Positions 25,380 to 34,628 are shown, counted from the first letter of the stretch. The stretch is 64,000 nucleotides of DNA from Myxococcus stipitatus DSM 14675 (GCF_000331735.1 NC_020126.1:2356001-2420000), one strand, 5' to 3'. A program made the numbers and translations. The notes: generated by a model from the sequence alone, not told the origin.

Positions 25380-26843
25380 TCAGTCGATGAAGCTGATCTT
25401 GGCGGCGCCGAAGATGAACTGGTTGATCATGTTGGGCGCCAGATACCAGTTGAGTCGGCTCGGGTCGTTGGTGTCTCGTTCGCACACCAGATCCGCCAGG
25501 AATTGGTCGAAGTCCTCGACCAGACCAGCTGCCTCGTGCCGACGGAACCAGGCCACTGCTTCGGCACGGCCGGTGCTGGGCGTGATGATGGGCTGCCCGG
25601 AGGCATACCGCCCGCCGTCGTTGCCCAGCTTGTGGCGCGCATACTTGCCCTGAATCGTCGTGCGGAAGTCGTATCGCAGATACATCAGCGTCAACAGGCG
25701 CGTGACGTCGAGGTAGGAACGGTCCGGCCCGCCAGACGCGTTCGTCTGGTACGTGGTGATGAGGCGCTCGAGCTGCACGATGCCGCCGGCTGCAGTGCGT
25801 GTCGTCGCAATGCCATCATACAGCAGGCCGTTGCGCTCCTCGAAGGTGAAGAGATCGGCCTCAGCCGGCTGCAGCGTGCCCACCACGGGAAGCGTCTGGA
25901 ACGGACGCGCCGGGTCAATGGCGCCGTGGAAGGCGGCCACCGCCGCGACCGCCGCGGCGAACTCGTCCGGCGGCGTCAGGGGATTGTCGCCGGGCTGGGC
26001 GACGACGCAGGAGTGCGGCGAGTTCCGGCTGTTCCCCAGCGTCGTCAGGTCCGCCACGGTGCCGGCGGCGCTGGTGAACGCCATGCCATCGATCATCGTC
26101 ATGGGTCCGAAGCGGCGTGCGAGCTCCGTCTCGATGGCCGTCAGCGACGTGGCGTCGGTGTACGGATGGACGATGATGTTGAACCACTTGTCGCCCAGCG
26201 CCGCGATGAGCGACGTGAGGAGCGGATTCGTCGCGCCCGATGCCATCGGCGTGATGACGACAGTCAGCCCGGCCGGCGTCTTCTCGCCGTCGCTGTAGTT
26301 CAGCCGGACGTCGATGTCATTCGCCCAGGTGCCCTTGCCCCGGCTCGTGAGTGTCACGACATTCGTCGCCGCCACGCCCGTCACTGGCAAGTCCGACACG
26401 GAGGGAAACGCTGCGGCGGTGTTCGCCGCGACGGCGTTCTGCGCGTCGCCCGCCGCCACCGGCACCTGGACGAGCTGCCCGCCCACCCGGAACGACAGGG
26501 CTCCGTTCTCTGTCGCGGTGCCCGTCACCGTCACAGTGCACGTTGCCGCGACGCCGGATGCGTTGTCCTCGAGGACACCGACCCACAGCTCCGTGGTGGT
26601 GTTGTTCCGAAACCACGCGCGTGCCTGTCGGTGGAGCTGCGATCCTCGGCCCGCGCCGACCGCGACCTGATCGGCGTTCGAAACGCGGTGGTAGGTGTTG
26701 GCCGCCCAGGTGCCCGTCGTCTTCTGGCCCGCGATCAGAGCCGCATAGGGCATCTCAGTGGAGCCCTGAGAGGAGCGCGAGCTGTCGAACTCAACGGCAA
26801 CCCACGGAGCCCGGACGGCCGCAGGAATGGTATTGAAAGTCAT
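25380..26843 (-). CDS. Contractile tail sheath protein, Mu gpL family
   Basis: 487 residues. MTFNTIPAAVRAPWVAVEFD at the start, NTYHRVSNADQVAVGAGRGS near residue 55, and LERLITTYQTNASGGPDRSY near 370 are standard Mu L features. It proves a contractile tail (myovirus morphology). Its ATG overlaps the stop of the DUF2635 gene, and a GTTCTG inverted site lies 24 bp upstream. Confidence 0.93.
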   Translation of the reverse strand: MTFNTIPAAVRAPWVAVEFDSSRSSQGSTEMPYAALIAGQKTTGTWAANTYHRVSNADQVAVGAGRGSQLHRQARAWFRNNTTTELWVGVLEDNASGVAATCTVTVTGTATENGALSFRVGGQLVQVPVAAGDAQNAVAANTAAAFPSVSDLPVTGVAATNVVTLTSRGKGTWANDIDVRLNYSDGEKTPAGLTVVITPMASGATNPLLTSLIAALGDKWFNIIVHPYTDATSLTAIETELARRFGPMTMIDGMAFTSAAGTVADLTTLGNSRNSPHSCVVAQPGDNPLTPPDEFAAAVAAVAAFHGAIDPARPFQTLPVVGTLQPAEADLFTFEERNGLLYDGIATTRTAAGGIVQLERLITTYQTNASGGPDRSYLDVTRLLTLMYLRYDFRTTIQGKYARHKLGNDGGRYASGQPIITPSTGRAEAVAWFRRHEAAGLVEDFDQFLADLVCERDTNDPSRLNWYLAPNMINQFIFGAAKISFID

Positions 26844-27022
26844 TGCTCGCCCTCCTCGGGCTCGGCCAGAACGCGGTCCGTGTTCTGGTTCGGTAGCACG
26901 TCGCCAACAGCGAGTCTACGCAACCAGAACGAATTCTCTGGCACCTCGCGGCCCTCGACGGGAAGTGGCTGCCTCGTCACTGGATCGCGCACAAGCGCGC
27001 CGGGCTTCGGCTTGACAAACAT
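26840..27022 (-). CDS. DUF2635 tail protein
   Basis: 60 residues. MFVKPKPGALVRDPVTRQPL and EGREVPENSFWLRRLAVGDV define DUF2635, a small protein always next to the sheath gene in Mu-like phages. Its C-terminal codons double as a GTTCTG-family site (CAGAAC-N9-GTTCTG, 26867-26887), just ahead of the sheath start. Confidence 0.88.
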   Translation of the reverse strand: MFVKPKPGALVRDPVTRQPLPVEGREVPENSFWLRRLAVGDVLPNQNTDRVLAEPEEGEQ

Positions 27023-27026
27023 TGCG

Positions 27027-27536
27027 TCACTCCGGGATAGGGATGATGTCTCGCGCGCCCGCACCGCTCAGCTTGTATTGAGTATCACCCGTGCGGAACG
27101 GATCCACAGCCTCAGCGCCGACGGACGTGTAGACCGTCACGTTGAACTCCATGTTGAACATGCCGACTGGGCGCTCTCCGTCAGGCAGCACTTCGAGCTC
27201 AGTTTGACTGAGGACGCAGTCATCCACCGCGCCGCCCAACGTGTCGTCAGCGCCCATGCGTGCCTCGACCTCAAGGGCCAGGTCATCGAGGAGATCGTCG
27301 ACGTTCTCGGACAGGTCGACCATTCCCTGGATGACCAGGGAGATGCCGCGCTTGAGCTCTCTCGGCGCCGTCGAGTCCGTGTCGTCGATGGTGTCCGTCT
27401 TGATGTAGACAGCCAGCGCAGGAAGGGCTGACTGCCGATGCGGAACCGACAGCATCTTTACCACACGCGGCCCAGCGGCAGTCCGGTTGGCGAGCGTGGC
27501 GACGACGGCTTCTCGGATTCGCTGGCGCGGATGCAT
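27027..27536 (-). CDS. Tail terminator-like protein
   Basis: 169 residues from ATG 27536 (a GTG at 27539 is equally placed). The body LPALAVYIKTDTIDDTDSTA and LVIQGMVDLSENVDDLLDDL resembles tail-terminator proteins (Mu gp37 neighbourhood, lambda gpU fold). Overlaps the head-tail joining gene by the TGATG arrangement. Confidence 0.65.
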   Translation of the reverse strand: MHPRQRIREAVVATLANRTAAGPRVVKMLSVPHRQSALPALAVYIKTDTIDDTDSTAPRELKRGISLVIQGMVDLSENVDDLLDDLALEVEARMGADDTLGGAVDDCVLSQTELEVLPDGERPVGMFNMEFNVTVYTSVGAEAVDPFRTGDTQYKLSGAGARDIIPIPE

Positions 27537-27859
27537 CACACCACCCAGTGCAGGAGCAGGAGGATCCCGCCCATCCCGTCGGGCATTGCCTCGCGGAGCT
27601 TGTACGTCTTGCCTCTCGCCACGACGCGGAAGTCGTCGGTGCGAGGGTCGCTCGAAAGGCCCGCCGTGCGGAGGAAGACGGCGGGGCCGCTGCTCGAATA
27701 CCCCACCTCGCCAGCCTCGACCTTGACGTACGCCTCGTCGAAGATGCCGCGCACGTCCGCCACCGCGCCGTTGCTGGCGACATACCTGACGTCCTGCTCC
27801 TCCCCGAGATGCTCGAGGACGGCGACGTCAGCGATGGCGAGCTGCGCGGCGAAGCTCAC
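27536..27859 (-). CDS. Head-tail joining protein (FII/Gifsy-2-like)
   Basis: 107 residues from a GTG overlapping the previous stop (GTGA, 27859-27856). FAAQLAIADVAVLEHLGEEQ, VRGIFDEAYVKVEAGEVGYS and YKLREAMPDGMGGILLLL match the small head-completion family that includes lambda FII-like proteins. Confidence 0.75.
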   Translation of the reverse strand: MSFAAQLAIADVAVLEHLGEEQDVRYVASNGAVADVRGIFDEAYVKVEAGEVGYSSSGPAVFLRTAGLSSDPRTDDFRVVARGKTYKLREAMPDGMGGILLLLHWVV

Positions 27860-28188
27860 GCCACCGCCCCGTTGAGCCGGACGGCGCCCGTCGCGCTCGG
27901 GTTCGCGGCGGCGGACAGGGCGCAACCGATCAGCGCGTTCGTCGACGCGGTCGTGGTGCACTCGCGGGCGGCGTTGTCCCAGTAGACCTTCGCCCCCTGC
28001 GTCCAAGCCTGGGCGGACGTCTTCTTGAGCACGACGACACCGCACGTGAGGAACTCGCCCTCGGCGCCGCTGGCGACGTTGCCAGTCGCCACGCCGAAGA
28101 GGCTGCCAACGAGGGCGCCTTCGCCGGACGAAACGGCGTAGGGCGCGGTGAGAGTGACAGTTTCGCCCAGCTGACTGTAGTTGTTCAT
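27856..28188 (-). CDS. Capsid decoration/stabilising protein (DUF2190)
   Basis: 110 residues. MNNYSQLGETVTLTAPYAVS and GALVGSLFGVATGNV are the DUF2190 signature. It forms trimers on the capsid surface. Ribosome site GCAGGAGCAAGGT precedes the ATG. It is preceded by about 200 bp of structured noncoding DNA after the capsid gene. Confidence 0.85.
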   Translation of the reverse strand: MNNYSQLGETVTLTAPYAVSSGEGALVGSLFGVATGNVASGAEGEFLTCGVVVLKKTSAQAWTQGAKVYWDNAARECTTTASTNALIGCALSAAANPSATGAVRLNGAVA

Positions 28189-28389
28189 ACCTTGCTCCTG
28201 CGTTGGTGAAGGTCGCGGACGGGAGTCGAACCCGCCAGCCCAGCGTGACAGCACACCCAGGCCACACCCGTCACAACCAGAAGGACCCGCGCGCCGCCCC
28301 GAACGGCGTGCGGATCCAGGTGCTACGCAGGGAGGGGACTGAGTCCCTTCCGCCTCGAAAGGCGGGGCGCTCCCCGGCGCCCGGCTACA
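28189..28389 (-). ncRNA. Structured intergenic region with a tRNA-like half
   Basis: Between the capsid stop and the decoration ATG, the minus-strand RNA can form GGGCGC/GCGCCC, CCGCC/GGCGG and GGGA/TCCC stems in succession. Then comes a segment (28278-28211) with a 7-bp acceptor-like stem (GGTTGTG with CGCGACC, two G-U pairs) and a canonical T-arm (loop TTCGACT on a 5-bp stem). The anticodon arm does not fold normally, so I do not call a functional tRNA. It may instead separate capsid and decoration expression levels. Confidence 0.35.
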
Positions 28390-30441
28390 TCACGCCCCGG
28401 CGTTGGTGAGCGCGCCCTTGGGGTCGAACGCCTGCGCCTTGTAGTCGATGCGGAGCTTCCATTCCGTGCCGTCCACGCGCCAGCCGTCCTGGGTCTCCAT
28501 GACCGGCGCCTCGCCCGAACCCTCGAGGAACACCACCACGAAGGCCGCCGCGATGGCCGGGTCGACGAGCATGTAGCGGCGCGTGCCCGAGAGGCGGGGG
28601 CTGTCGAGCACGTCGCCGAAGAGACCGACGACCTTGTTCGGCACCTGGAACTTCGATGTGACGTCGGGGTCGTACTGCGCCTGGTTGTAGATGCGCGCCC
28701 GTCCGCCGAGACCGATGGGCACGACCAGGGTCCGCGGGCGCAGATCCAGGAAATCGTTGTTCGACTGGTCCTTGAGCGACGCCATGGTGACGCGGTCGGC
28801 GTCGAGAGAGTCCACGGACAGCGCGCCGGCCGCGCCGATATTGCCGCGGGTTGCGTGGAAGAACGTGTTGCCGTCGGACATCGTCGGGCCCAGGCCGCTG
28901 TTCGCGGTCAGCAGCGCGTACACGTCCGTCTCGACGCTGAGCCCTGCTGCGCGGCCGAACCGCGACGCGACGTCCGCCAGGGCGCCCATATCGTCGTTGA
29001 TGATCGCCTCACGGGTGAGGGCGATGATGTTGCCCTTCGTCCCGGTGGAGATCGTCGACTTCGCGCCGTCCGGAATCGCCTTGTTCTTGAACTCGCCCGC
29101 CTCCGTCTTGGAGTCGAGCACGCCGAACGAACCGTTGCGGTAGCGGTTGCTCGTGCGGAAGTCCGGCACGGTGTCCGTCTTCGCGATGCGACGCCACGTG
29201 TCCGGGGCCGTCGCGTAGGCCCCGAGCAGGAGCTTGTGCATGACGTTCTCGAACAGCAGACCGAAGTCGCTGGTCGTCTGGTAGCCGCCCGAGCGGTGGG
29301 TGAAGGCGCGCCCGATCATGTCCATCCGGGACATGCCGCGGGTCTTGACGCCGTCACGCTCGAGGCACTCGCGCGCCAGGTCGGCGAGCGACATGCCACG
29401 GAACTCGCCGCCGTCCGTGGCGGCGTCCTTGAAGTGGCGGCTGAGCCGCGCGTTCTTCTTCGCGCCCTCGATGGTCTCGGTGGCGTTGGCCCGCTCGAAC
29501 AGCCACCCCGACATTCCACGGAGCCGCTTGTCCTTCTCGTCCTCCCCGCCGGTGACACGCTGGTGAGAGCTGATGCCCGCTTCGTCGCTGCGCGTGGCGA
29601 GCGCGTCGAGCACGGCCTTGCGAGCTTGTTCGACGGTGGCGTTGTCCGCCACGAGCTTGGCGGCGACAGCCTCGTCCACGCCGTGCTTGCGCACGAGCGC
29701 CTGGATGGTCGAGATGCGCTCGCGCTCGGCGGCGCGGACCTGGTCCTCGTTCACCTGGGCGCCGTGGGCCTCGGTCGCCGCGCGCGCCGTGGCGGCCTGA
29801 TCGGTCGGCGCCGCCTGGGGGTTCTCCTTCGACATGGTGTGCTGCTCCTTCTGCGGCGGCTCGCCGCGGGTGACGTTGATGACCTGGCAGGGGTTCAGGG
29901 CCCCACGGTCGGTGGCGCTGCGCGTGTGGGCACCGATGTCCGCCGGCATGGGGACTGAGCTCACCTCGTACGGCTCCCAGTCGACCGCGCGATAAACCGG
30001 GATGGTTCCCTCGCCCGCCTCCGTCTTCTCGTACTTGTAGACCCGGTATCCGACCGAGAAACTCGTTCGAATACCCTGGCGGATCTTGTTCCACTCCTTG
30101 TCGGCCTGCTCGTCGTCCTTCAATACGCGCAGCTTGCCGACGCCGCGCTTCTTCTCGAGCGCGGCTGACTCAAGGACACCGACGTGCGCGTCCGGGTCCC
30201 ATCCATTGTGACCGATGAGATGAGGGGCGCGACCGGACTGGAAGCGCTCCATTCGGACATGCTTCGGGTCGAGACTCAGCTCCTCGTAAAAATCACCGTC
30301 CCACCACGTCGAGCGGAGCACTCGTGCCCCAGTCGTCCAGATGACCTCGACGGTGCGGTCTTGGTCGTTCAGCGAGCCGGGGACAATCTCGGCTCGCATC
30401 GACAGCGGTCCAATCTCGCGCGTCTGGGAAGTCGAACTCAT
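28390..30441 (-). CDS. Prohead protease - major capsid protein fusion
   Basis: 683 residues from ATG 30441. Residues 1-180 are an HK97-type prohead protease (VEVIWTTGARVLRSTWWDGD, the histidine in FQSGRAPHLIGHN, the serine in RTSFSVGYRV). Residues 210-300 are a helical, charged scaffold-like delta region (AERERISTIQALVRKHGV). Residues about 330-683 form the capsid part (NVMHKLLLGAYATAPDTWRR, GAKSTISTGTKGNIIALTRE). Fused protease-capsid proteins are known in a minority of phages. The ATG has no ribosome site; the GTTCTG site lies one base upstream. Confidence 0.88.
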   Translation of the reverse strand: MSSTSQTREIGPLSMRAEIVPGSLNDQDRTVEVIWTTGARVLRSTWWDGDFYEELSLDPKHVRMERFQSGRAPHLIGHNGWDPDAHVGVLESAALEKKRGVGKLRVLKDDEQADKEWNKIRQGIRTSFSVGYRVYKYEKTEAGEGTIPVYRAVDWEPYEVSSVPMPADIGAHTRSATDRGALNPCQVINVTRGEPPQKEQHTMSKENPQAAPTDQAATARAATEAHGAQVNEDQVRAAERERISTIQALVRKHGVDEAVAAKLVADNATVEQARKAVLDALATRSDEAGISSHQRVTGGEDEKDKRLRGMSGWLFERANATETIEGAKKNARLSRHFKDAATDGGEFRGMSLADLARECLERDGVKTRGMSRMDMIGRAFTHRSGGYQTTSDFGLLFENVMHKLLLGAYATAPDTWRRIAKTDTVPDFRTSNRYRNGSFGVLDSKTEAGEFKNKAIPDGAKSTISTGTKGNIIALTREAIINDDMGALADVASRFGRAAGLSVETDVYALLTANSGLGPTMSDGNTFFHATRGNIGAAGALSVDSLDADRVTMASLKDQSNNDFLDLRPRTLVVPIGLGGRARIYNQAQYDPDVTSKFQVPNKVVGLFGDVLDSPRLSGTRRYMLVDPAIAAAFVVVFLEGSGEAPVMETQDGWRVDGTEWKLRIDYKAQAFDPKGALTNAGA

Positions 30442-30442
30442 G

Positions 30443-30472
30443 CAGAACACAATACGGGTGTTCTGCGTTCTG
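30443..30472. promoter_or_regulatory. GTTCTG-family site directly before the capsid gene
   Basis: CAGAAC (30443), GTTCTG (30460) and GTTCTG (30467), the last two in tandem at 7-bp period. It fills the whole gap between the portal stop and the capsid ATG. On the minus strand, TATTGT could serve as a -10, giving a leader of only a few bases. Confidence 0.6.
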
Positions 30473-30473
30473 T

Positions 30474-31961
30474 CTAGCCGCCCTCCTCCGAAGTGTCGCC
30501 GCCCTTGTTCAGGCCGGCGCGCTCCTGGGTGAGACCGGCTGCGCTGGTACGCCGCGGGTCGCTGTCGAGCCAGATCTCCCGCTTGTCGAGCTCGTCGAGA
30601 CCTTCCCTGTACTCGTCCCAATGCAGCTCGGGGTCGCGCCCCTGCTCGAGGATCGCTTGGGCGTGCGTCAAGACGCCGTTGCGGATGAGCCGGCTGTACG
30701 CGAGTCCCTCTTGCACGGGCTCAATCATCGGCATGGGTGGCACCGTCCAGTCGGCCTCGACACCTTCCGGCGCGAGGCCCGCGAGCGCCGCGGCTTCGAT
30801 GAACCAGCCCCACACGACCTGGCACAACTGGGGGACCACCATGTGCCACTGCCACCGGTGCACGTTACGCCAGTGCGCGACGCGCGCCATGCGCGCGCTC
30901 GAGTAGTTGACCTGGCTGTAGTCGCCCGTCAGGTCCTCGTACGTGACGCCCCAGCTCGCGGCCACCTTGCGCAACCGGCGCTGGGCGAACGTCCCTTCCA
31001 CCACGGAGGGTGGGTTGGCCATCGTCACCTGTCGCCCGGGCGGAAGGGACAAGATCGTGCCTGGCTGGATGTGTTGGGTCAGAGGGTCCTTCTTGTCGGA
31101 CTCGCCGAACGCGCCCCCACCCACCCCATCCGCGTCCGTCATGTATCCGGCAAACATCGCCGCGACCTTCTGCCGCGAAAGTTCCGCGTCCTCAAACTCG
31201 TCAAAATCCTTGAGGTCGAGCACAGACGCCGCAAGCCAGGAGACTCCGCGGCCCTGGCCCGCCCGCTCAGGAAGGTAGATCGTCGCGACCTCGGACGCGG
31301 GGATGCGCTTTGACTGCCCGACGCTCCGCGCACTTCCCGGGTGCTCCGGAAACAGCCAGTAGGCAACGCGACGATCCAGCTTGTCATACTCGATGCCCTG
31401 GATGATCGGGCCTCCGGCTTCACCAGTGAGGTTGTCCTTGGCGGTGTCGAGGTAGTCAGCCTCGAGCACCTGCAGCTGCAACGGCACGGCGAGTCCGTCT
31501 TCGGGGCGGCGCGGGCGCCTGCGGATGAGGATCTCTCCGTCCCGCGCGACCGAGCGAACGACAAGCTCTTGAAGCCCGTAGAACGTCAGCCGCCCGCCGG
31601 ACTCACACCGAAGAGACTCAGCCCACGATTTCCACAACACGGAGATGTCTTTCGCCTGCGCGTGCTTCGGACGGGGGACGATGCCCCACGCCACGGTGTT
31701 GCCGGCGATGACGCTCAAGCCGCGGCGCGCCCAGCCGCAGTTGCGCTCGAGGTCTCGTGCATGCATGCGCAGCTCAGCCAGCGCTGAGCCCGCCGTGGCA
31801 TTGGCGTCCCCGCGGCTGCGCGCCCAGCCAGACGTCCGGCGCCCTTGCTGCGCCGCCTCGTAGTGGCGGACGGCAGTATCGAGCGTCATGCGCGCGCGGA
31901 CGCGCTCGAGCGTCCAGCGTGGCGCGAACCGCGCAGTGAATTTGTCGAGGGCGTTCATCAT
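30474..31961 (-). CDS. Portal protein, lambda gpB family
   Basis: 495 residues. RDLERNCGWARRGLSVIAGN near residue 68, RRVAYWLFPEHPGSA near 200, GQGRGVSWLAASVLDLKDFD near 245, and FAQRRLRKVAASWGVTYEDL followed by NYSSARMARVAHWR are gpB landmarks. It forms the dodecameric DNA channel at the capsid vertex. Start MMNALDKFTARF overlaps the gpW-like stop by 4 bp. Confidence 0.93.
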   Translation of the reverse strand: MMNALDKFTARFAPRWTLERVRARMTLDTAVRHYEAAQQGRRTSGWARSRGDANATAGSALAELRMHARDLERNCGWARRGLSVIAGNTVAWGIVPRPKHAQAKDISVLWKSWAESLRCESGGRLTFYGLQELVVRSVARDGEILIRRRPRRPEDGLAVPLQLQVLEADYLDTAKDNLTGEAGGPIIQGIEYDKLDRRVAYWLFPEHPGSARSVGQSKRIPASEVATIYLPERAGQGRGVSWLAASVLDLKDFDEFEDAELSRQKVAAMFAGYMTDADGVGGGAFGESDKKDPLTQHIQPGTILSLPPGRQVTMANPPSVVEGTFAQRRLRKVAASWGVTYEDLTGDYSQVNYSSARMARVAHWRNVHRWQWHMVVPQLCQVVWGWFIEAAALAGLAPEGVEADWTVPPMPMIEPVQEGLAYSRLIRNGVLTHAQAILEQGRDPELHWDEYREGLDELDKREIWLDSDPRRTSAAGLTQERAGLNKGGDTSEEGG

Positions 31962-32185
31962 GAGTCGAGCCCTTTGGAGGTTCCGAGTCGGATGTATCTC
32001 GGACCGCCGGAGACCGAGCGTTCCATCTCGACGAGCAGTTCACGCATTTCACTGAGGTTGGCCTGCTTGTATGTCACCGAGCGCGACGGTGGGCCGTTGT
32101 ACGTCACGGACTGCACGGCCGAGCCGGACGCAAGGGCAACAATCGCTGCTCGTAGCTTCGCAATGTCATCAGCAGTCCAAGCCAT
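31958..32185 (-). CDS. gpW-like head-tail connector
   Basis: 75 residues. MAWTADDIAKLRAAIVALAS and VTYNGPPSRSVTYKQANLSE correspond to lambda gpW: an N-terminal helix, a beta hairpin, a C-terminal helix. It plugs the portal. Position between large terminase and portal matches lambda. Confidence 0.85.
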   Translation of the reverse strand: MAWTADDIAKLRAAIVALASGSAVQSVTYNGPPSRSVTYKQANLSEMRELLVEMERSVSGGPRYIRLGTSKGLDS

Positions 32186-32232
32186 CTCAGTCCCTTATCA
32201 CTCGCCAAAAAGTTGTCACCCCGCCGAGTCTG

Positions 32233-34050
32233 CTATGGCTTTGGTTCGCTAGGTGGCGACGCCGGACGCGCCCGGTCGAGACCGAGTCGCATAGCCGCGG
32301 CACGGGCGTAGATGCGCGCGTCGAGCCAATGATTCTCGCGACCCGGCAACTTCTGCCATGCGCGGACCTCACGCCCTTTCTTGTCCGTGGAGGTGACAAG
32401 CTGCTCGGCGGTGAGCTGCTTGAAGTAGTCTTCGCCGTACTCTGGGAAATGACAGAAGCCGGACGAGAAGGGAGCGCCGTTGACGGGGGACGATAGGCCG
32501 AGCCACCCGTAGAGCTCCTCTTTCGCGATGTCCACTCCGACGGGCCAGACCTTGTAGCCGCGTGCGATGCGCTTGCCGCCCTCGGTGACATCTACCGCGG
32601 TGGGGGCGCCGATGATGACTTTTGCCTCATCAACGCCTTTGACCGCGATGACGCGAGAGAACGGATGATTCCGACCCCAGTTGTAGACGGTATTTGTCCG
32701 ATATCCCGAGTCGACTGCGAGTGTTCTCACTCGCATCGTTCCGCCCGCCGCTGTGGGGAACTCACGGACCAACAGGGCGTCGACCTTCGCCCACTCCTCG
32801 AGGTTGGCGGTGTCGCCCATGATGACGCCGGCGTCGATGCTCCACGACTGCTTGTCGAGTGCCCACCCCACCACTTCATACACCCACCGGTCCTTCTGAA
32901 CATCCACGCCGCAGGTGAGGCCCTCCACTCCCGCAGGCACCATGCCGATCTGGTACTGCTCCCGCCGCGCCAGCAGGCGCTCCCACGCGGGAGCTTCGCC
33001 TTTCTCAACCCAGGTCTCGCCGAGCACGGTGTTGACGAACACCTTGAGCTTGACGGGGTCGTCCTTCGCCTCGAGGAATTCGCGCACGAGCTGCGCCCAC
33101 GAAGCGTTGGGAGAATAAGAATAGGCGGTCCAGATGTGAAACGACGCGTGCCCTGCGAACGGCTTCGCGGCGCGCCACTCGCCGCGCTCAACCATCGCTC
33201 GCTTGTCTTTGTGCTCGATAACGCACCCGTTGGCCTGACACGTAAAAGTCGCCTCGTCGGGCTTCTCCTTGTCGAACGTCATCACGTGGCCGCCGTCGCC
33301 GCGCCATACGAACGGTGCCATGTGGTCGCAATGGGGGCAGGGGACGAAGTAGCGCCGCTGGTCGCCCTGCTCGTACAGCTCCGCGATGCGCGAAGATCCG
33401 GCGATGAGCGGCGTACTTCCAGCGCCGATCTTTCTATCCCAGAAGTACTCCGTGCGCTTCGTTCCGAGCTTGATGGGGTCGCCGTCTCGCCCAGCTTCGA
33501 CGGGGTAGGCGTCGACCTCGTCGAACAGCACCACCTTGCGCGAGATGCGGCGAAAACCGGTGCCGCTGTTCGCGCCGACCAGCGACAGCACGCCGCCCGG
33601 ATAGCGCTTGTGCAGGATGGTGTTGCTGCCCTCGCGTGTGGCCGCCACGTCCGCGTCCTCGTGGACCAGCGGAGTCAACACGGGACAGTCCCGAATCATC
33701 GGGGCGATCTCTTCCTTGCTCGTTCCTTTCGCGTCTTCGACGGTGGGCATCACCAGAAGAATCGACGCGGGCGCCTGATGGATGCAGTAGCCGATCAGCG
33801 CACCGAGGATCTTCGTCCATCCAACTCGTGCACTCTTGATCACGGACACGTACGACACCGCCGAGTCGGTGAAGGCGTCCATGATGCCGCGCTGGTAGGG
33901 AAGCGTGCGCCAACGGCCAGGCTCCGCGCTCGACTCCGCGGACAGGTAGAAGTACTCGTCAGCCCACTGCGAGAGCGTCAGCTTCGGCGGCGGCGCCCAG
34001 GCGGCACGCGCTGCGCGCACCACCTCTCCCGGGTCGGCGTAGTCGCTCAC
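32233..34050 (-). CDS. Terminase large subunit, GpA family
   Basis: 605 residues from a GTG at 34050 (MSDYADPGEVVRAARAAW) that overlaps the small-subunit stop (GTGA) and has GGGAGG upstream. The ATPase segment includes VSVIKSARVGWTKILGALIG and VMPTVEDAKGTSKEEIAPMI with VLFDEVDAYPVE as the Walker B region near residue 170. The C-terminal nuclease includes CGVDVQKDRWVYEVVGWALD and LAVDSGYRTNTVYNW. GpA enzymes usually cut at cos sites, so cohesive ends are expected. Confidence 0.93.
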   Translation of the reverse strand: MSDYADPGEVVRAARAAWAPPPKLTLSQWADEYFYLSAESSAEPGRWRTLPYQRGIMDAFTDSAVSYVSVIKSARVGWTKILGALIGYCIHQAPASILLVMPTVEDAKGTSKEEIAPMIRDCPVLTPLVHEDADVAATREGSNTILHKRYPGGVLSLVGANSGTGFRRISRKVVLFDEVDAYPVEAGRDGDPIKLGTKRTEYFWDRKIGAGSTPLIAGSSRIAELYEQGDQRRYFVPCPHCDHMAPFVWRGDGGHVMTFDKEKPDEATFTCQANGCVIEHKDKRAMVERGEWRAAKPFAGHASFHIWTAYSYSPNASWAQLVREFLEAKDDPVKLKVFVNTVLGETWVEKGEAPAWERLLARREQYQIGMVPAGVEGLTCGVDVQKDRWVYEVVGWALDKQSWSIDAGVIMGDTANLEEWAKVDALLVREFPTAAGGTMRVRTLAVDSGYRTNTVYNWGRNHPFSRVIAVKGVDEAKVIIGAPTAVDVTEGGKRIARGYKVWPVGVDIAKEELYGWLGLSSPVNGAPFSSGFCHFPEYGEDYFKQLTAEQLVTSTDKKGREVRAWQKLPGRENHWLDARIYARAAAMRLGLDRARPASPPSEPKP

Positions 34051-34628
34051 GGTAGCGCCTCCCCCGCGGCGAGCTGCTCGAGCACCTCGCGGATGTACGC
34101 ATCCACGAGGGCGTGGTCTGCCACGGTCAGGTGGGGGAGGCCTTGCTTGATACGCGTCGGTAAGCCGAGGAGCCGGGTCCGGCACTGCCGAAACACGTCC
34201 TCGAGGTGGTGCCGGACCTGCGCGACTTCGACCAACTCTCCCGCGGCCTTGCGGTACTTGAGCTCCGCAAGCTGCGCCTGCCAGTGCTTCTGGCGCAAGG
34301 CGGCGTCGTTGATGCTCACGGGTGGCGCCGACGGGGCCGGCTCGGGAGGAATGACCGCGGTCACCTGGATCTCGGGCGCCCTCTGCGGTGCGCGAGTCAG
34401 GTCCGTGTTCTCTATCCACTCGCGGTCAGCAATCGAGGGGATGACCTTTTTGTCTGGTGTGATCGACTTCACCAGACGCCCGCGCTTGATCGCCTTCAGC
34501 ACCGCTACGTGTGAGCACCCGCGGTGCTTGGCGTACGCGCGGATTGACAGCGGCTCGTCGCTGTCTACATGGCCCACCTCCTGGTCAGAGGGCGCCAGAA
34601 CGCCGTGTCCGTGTTCTGGTATCTGCAC
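34047..34628 (-). CDS. Terminase small subunit
   Basis: 193 residues if started at the GTG at 34628. LSIRAYAKHRGCSHVAVLKA is a helix-turn-helix for cos recognition, followed by Ala/Pro-rich linker and LRQKHWQAQLAELKYRKAAG with a C-terminal helical domain. The start is uncertain: a GTTCTG inverted site (34596-34618) falls in the first codons, and a GTG at 34577 would put that site upstream of the gene as a promoter element. Confidence 0.8.
   Translation of the reverse strand: MQIPEHGHGVLAPSDQEVGHVDSDEPLSIRAYAKHRGCSHVAVLKAIKRGRLVKSITPDKKVIPSIADREWIENTDLTRAPQRAPEIQVTAVIPPEPAPSAPPVSINDAALRQKHWQAQLAELKYRKAAGELVEVAQVRHHLEDVFRQCRTRLLGLPTRIKQGLPHLTVADHALVDAYIREVLEQLAAGEALP
34596..34618. promoter_or_regulatory. 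GTTCTG-family site before the packaging genes
   Basis: CAGAAC-N11-GTTCTG, identical over all 23 bases to 10896-10918, more than 23 kb away. Such identity in a site that lies in different coding contexts argues for selection on the DNA sequence itself. Confidence 0.6.

Noticed and set aside
28211..28278. tRNA gene
   Set aside because: Acceptor and T-arm fold, but no standard anticodon stem or 7-base loop can be formed and the length is only 68. Kept as tRNA-like.
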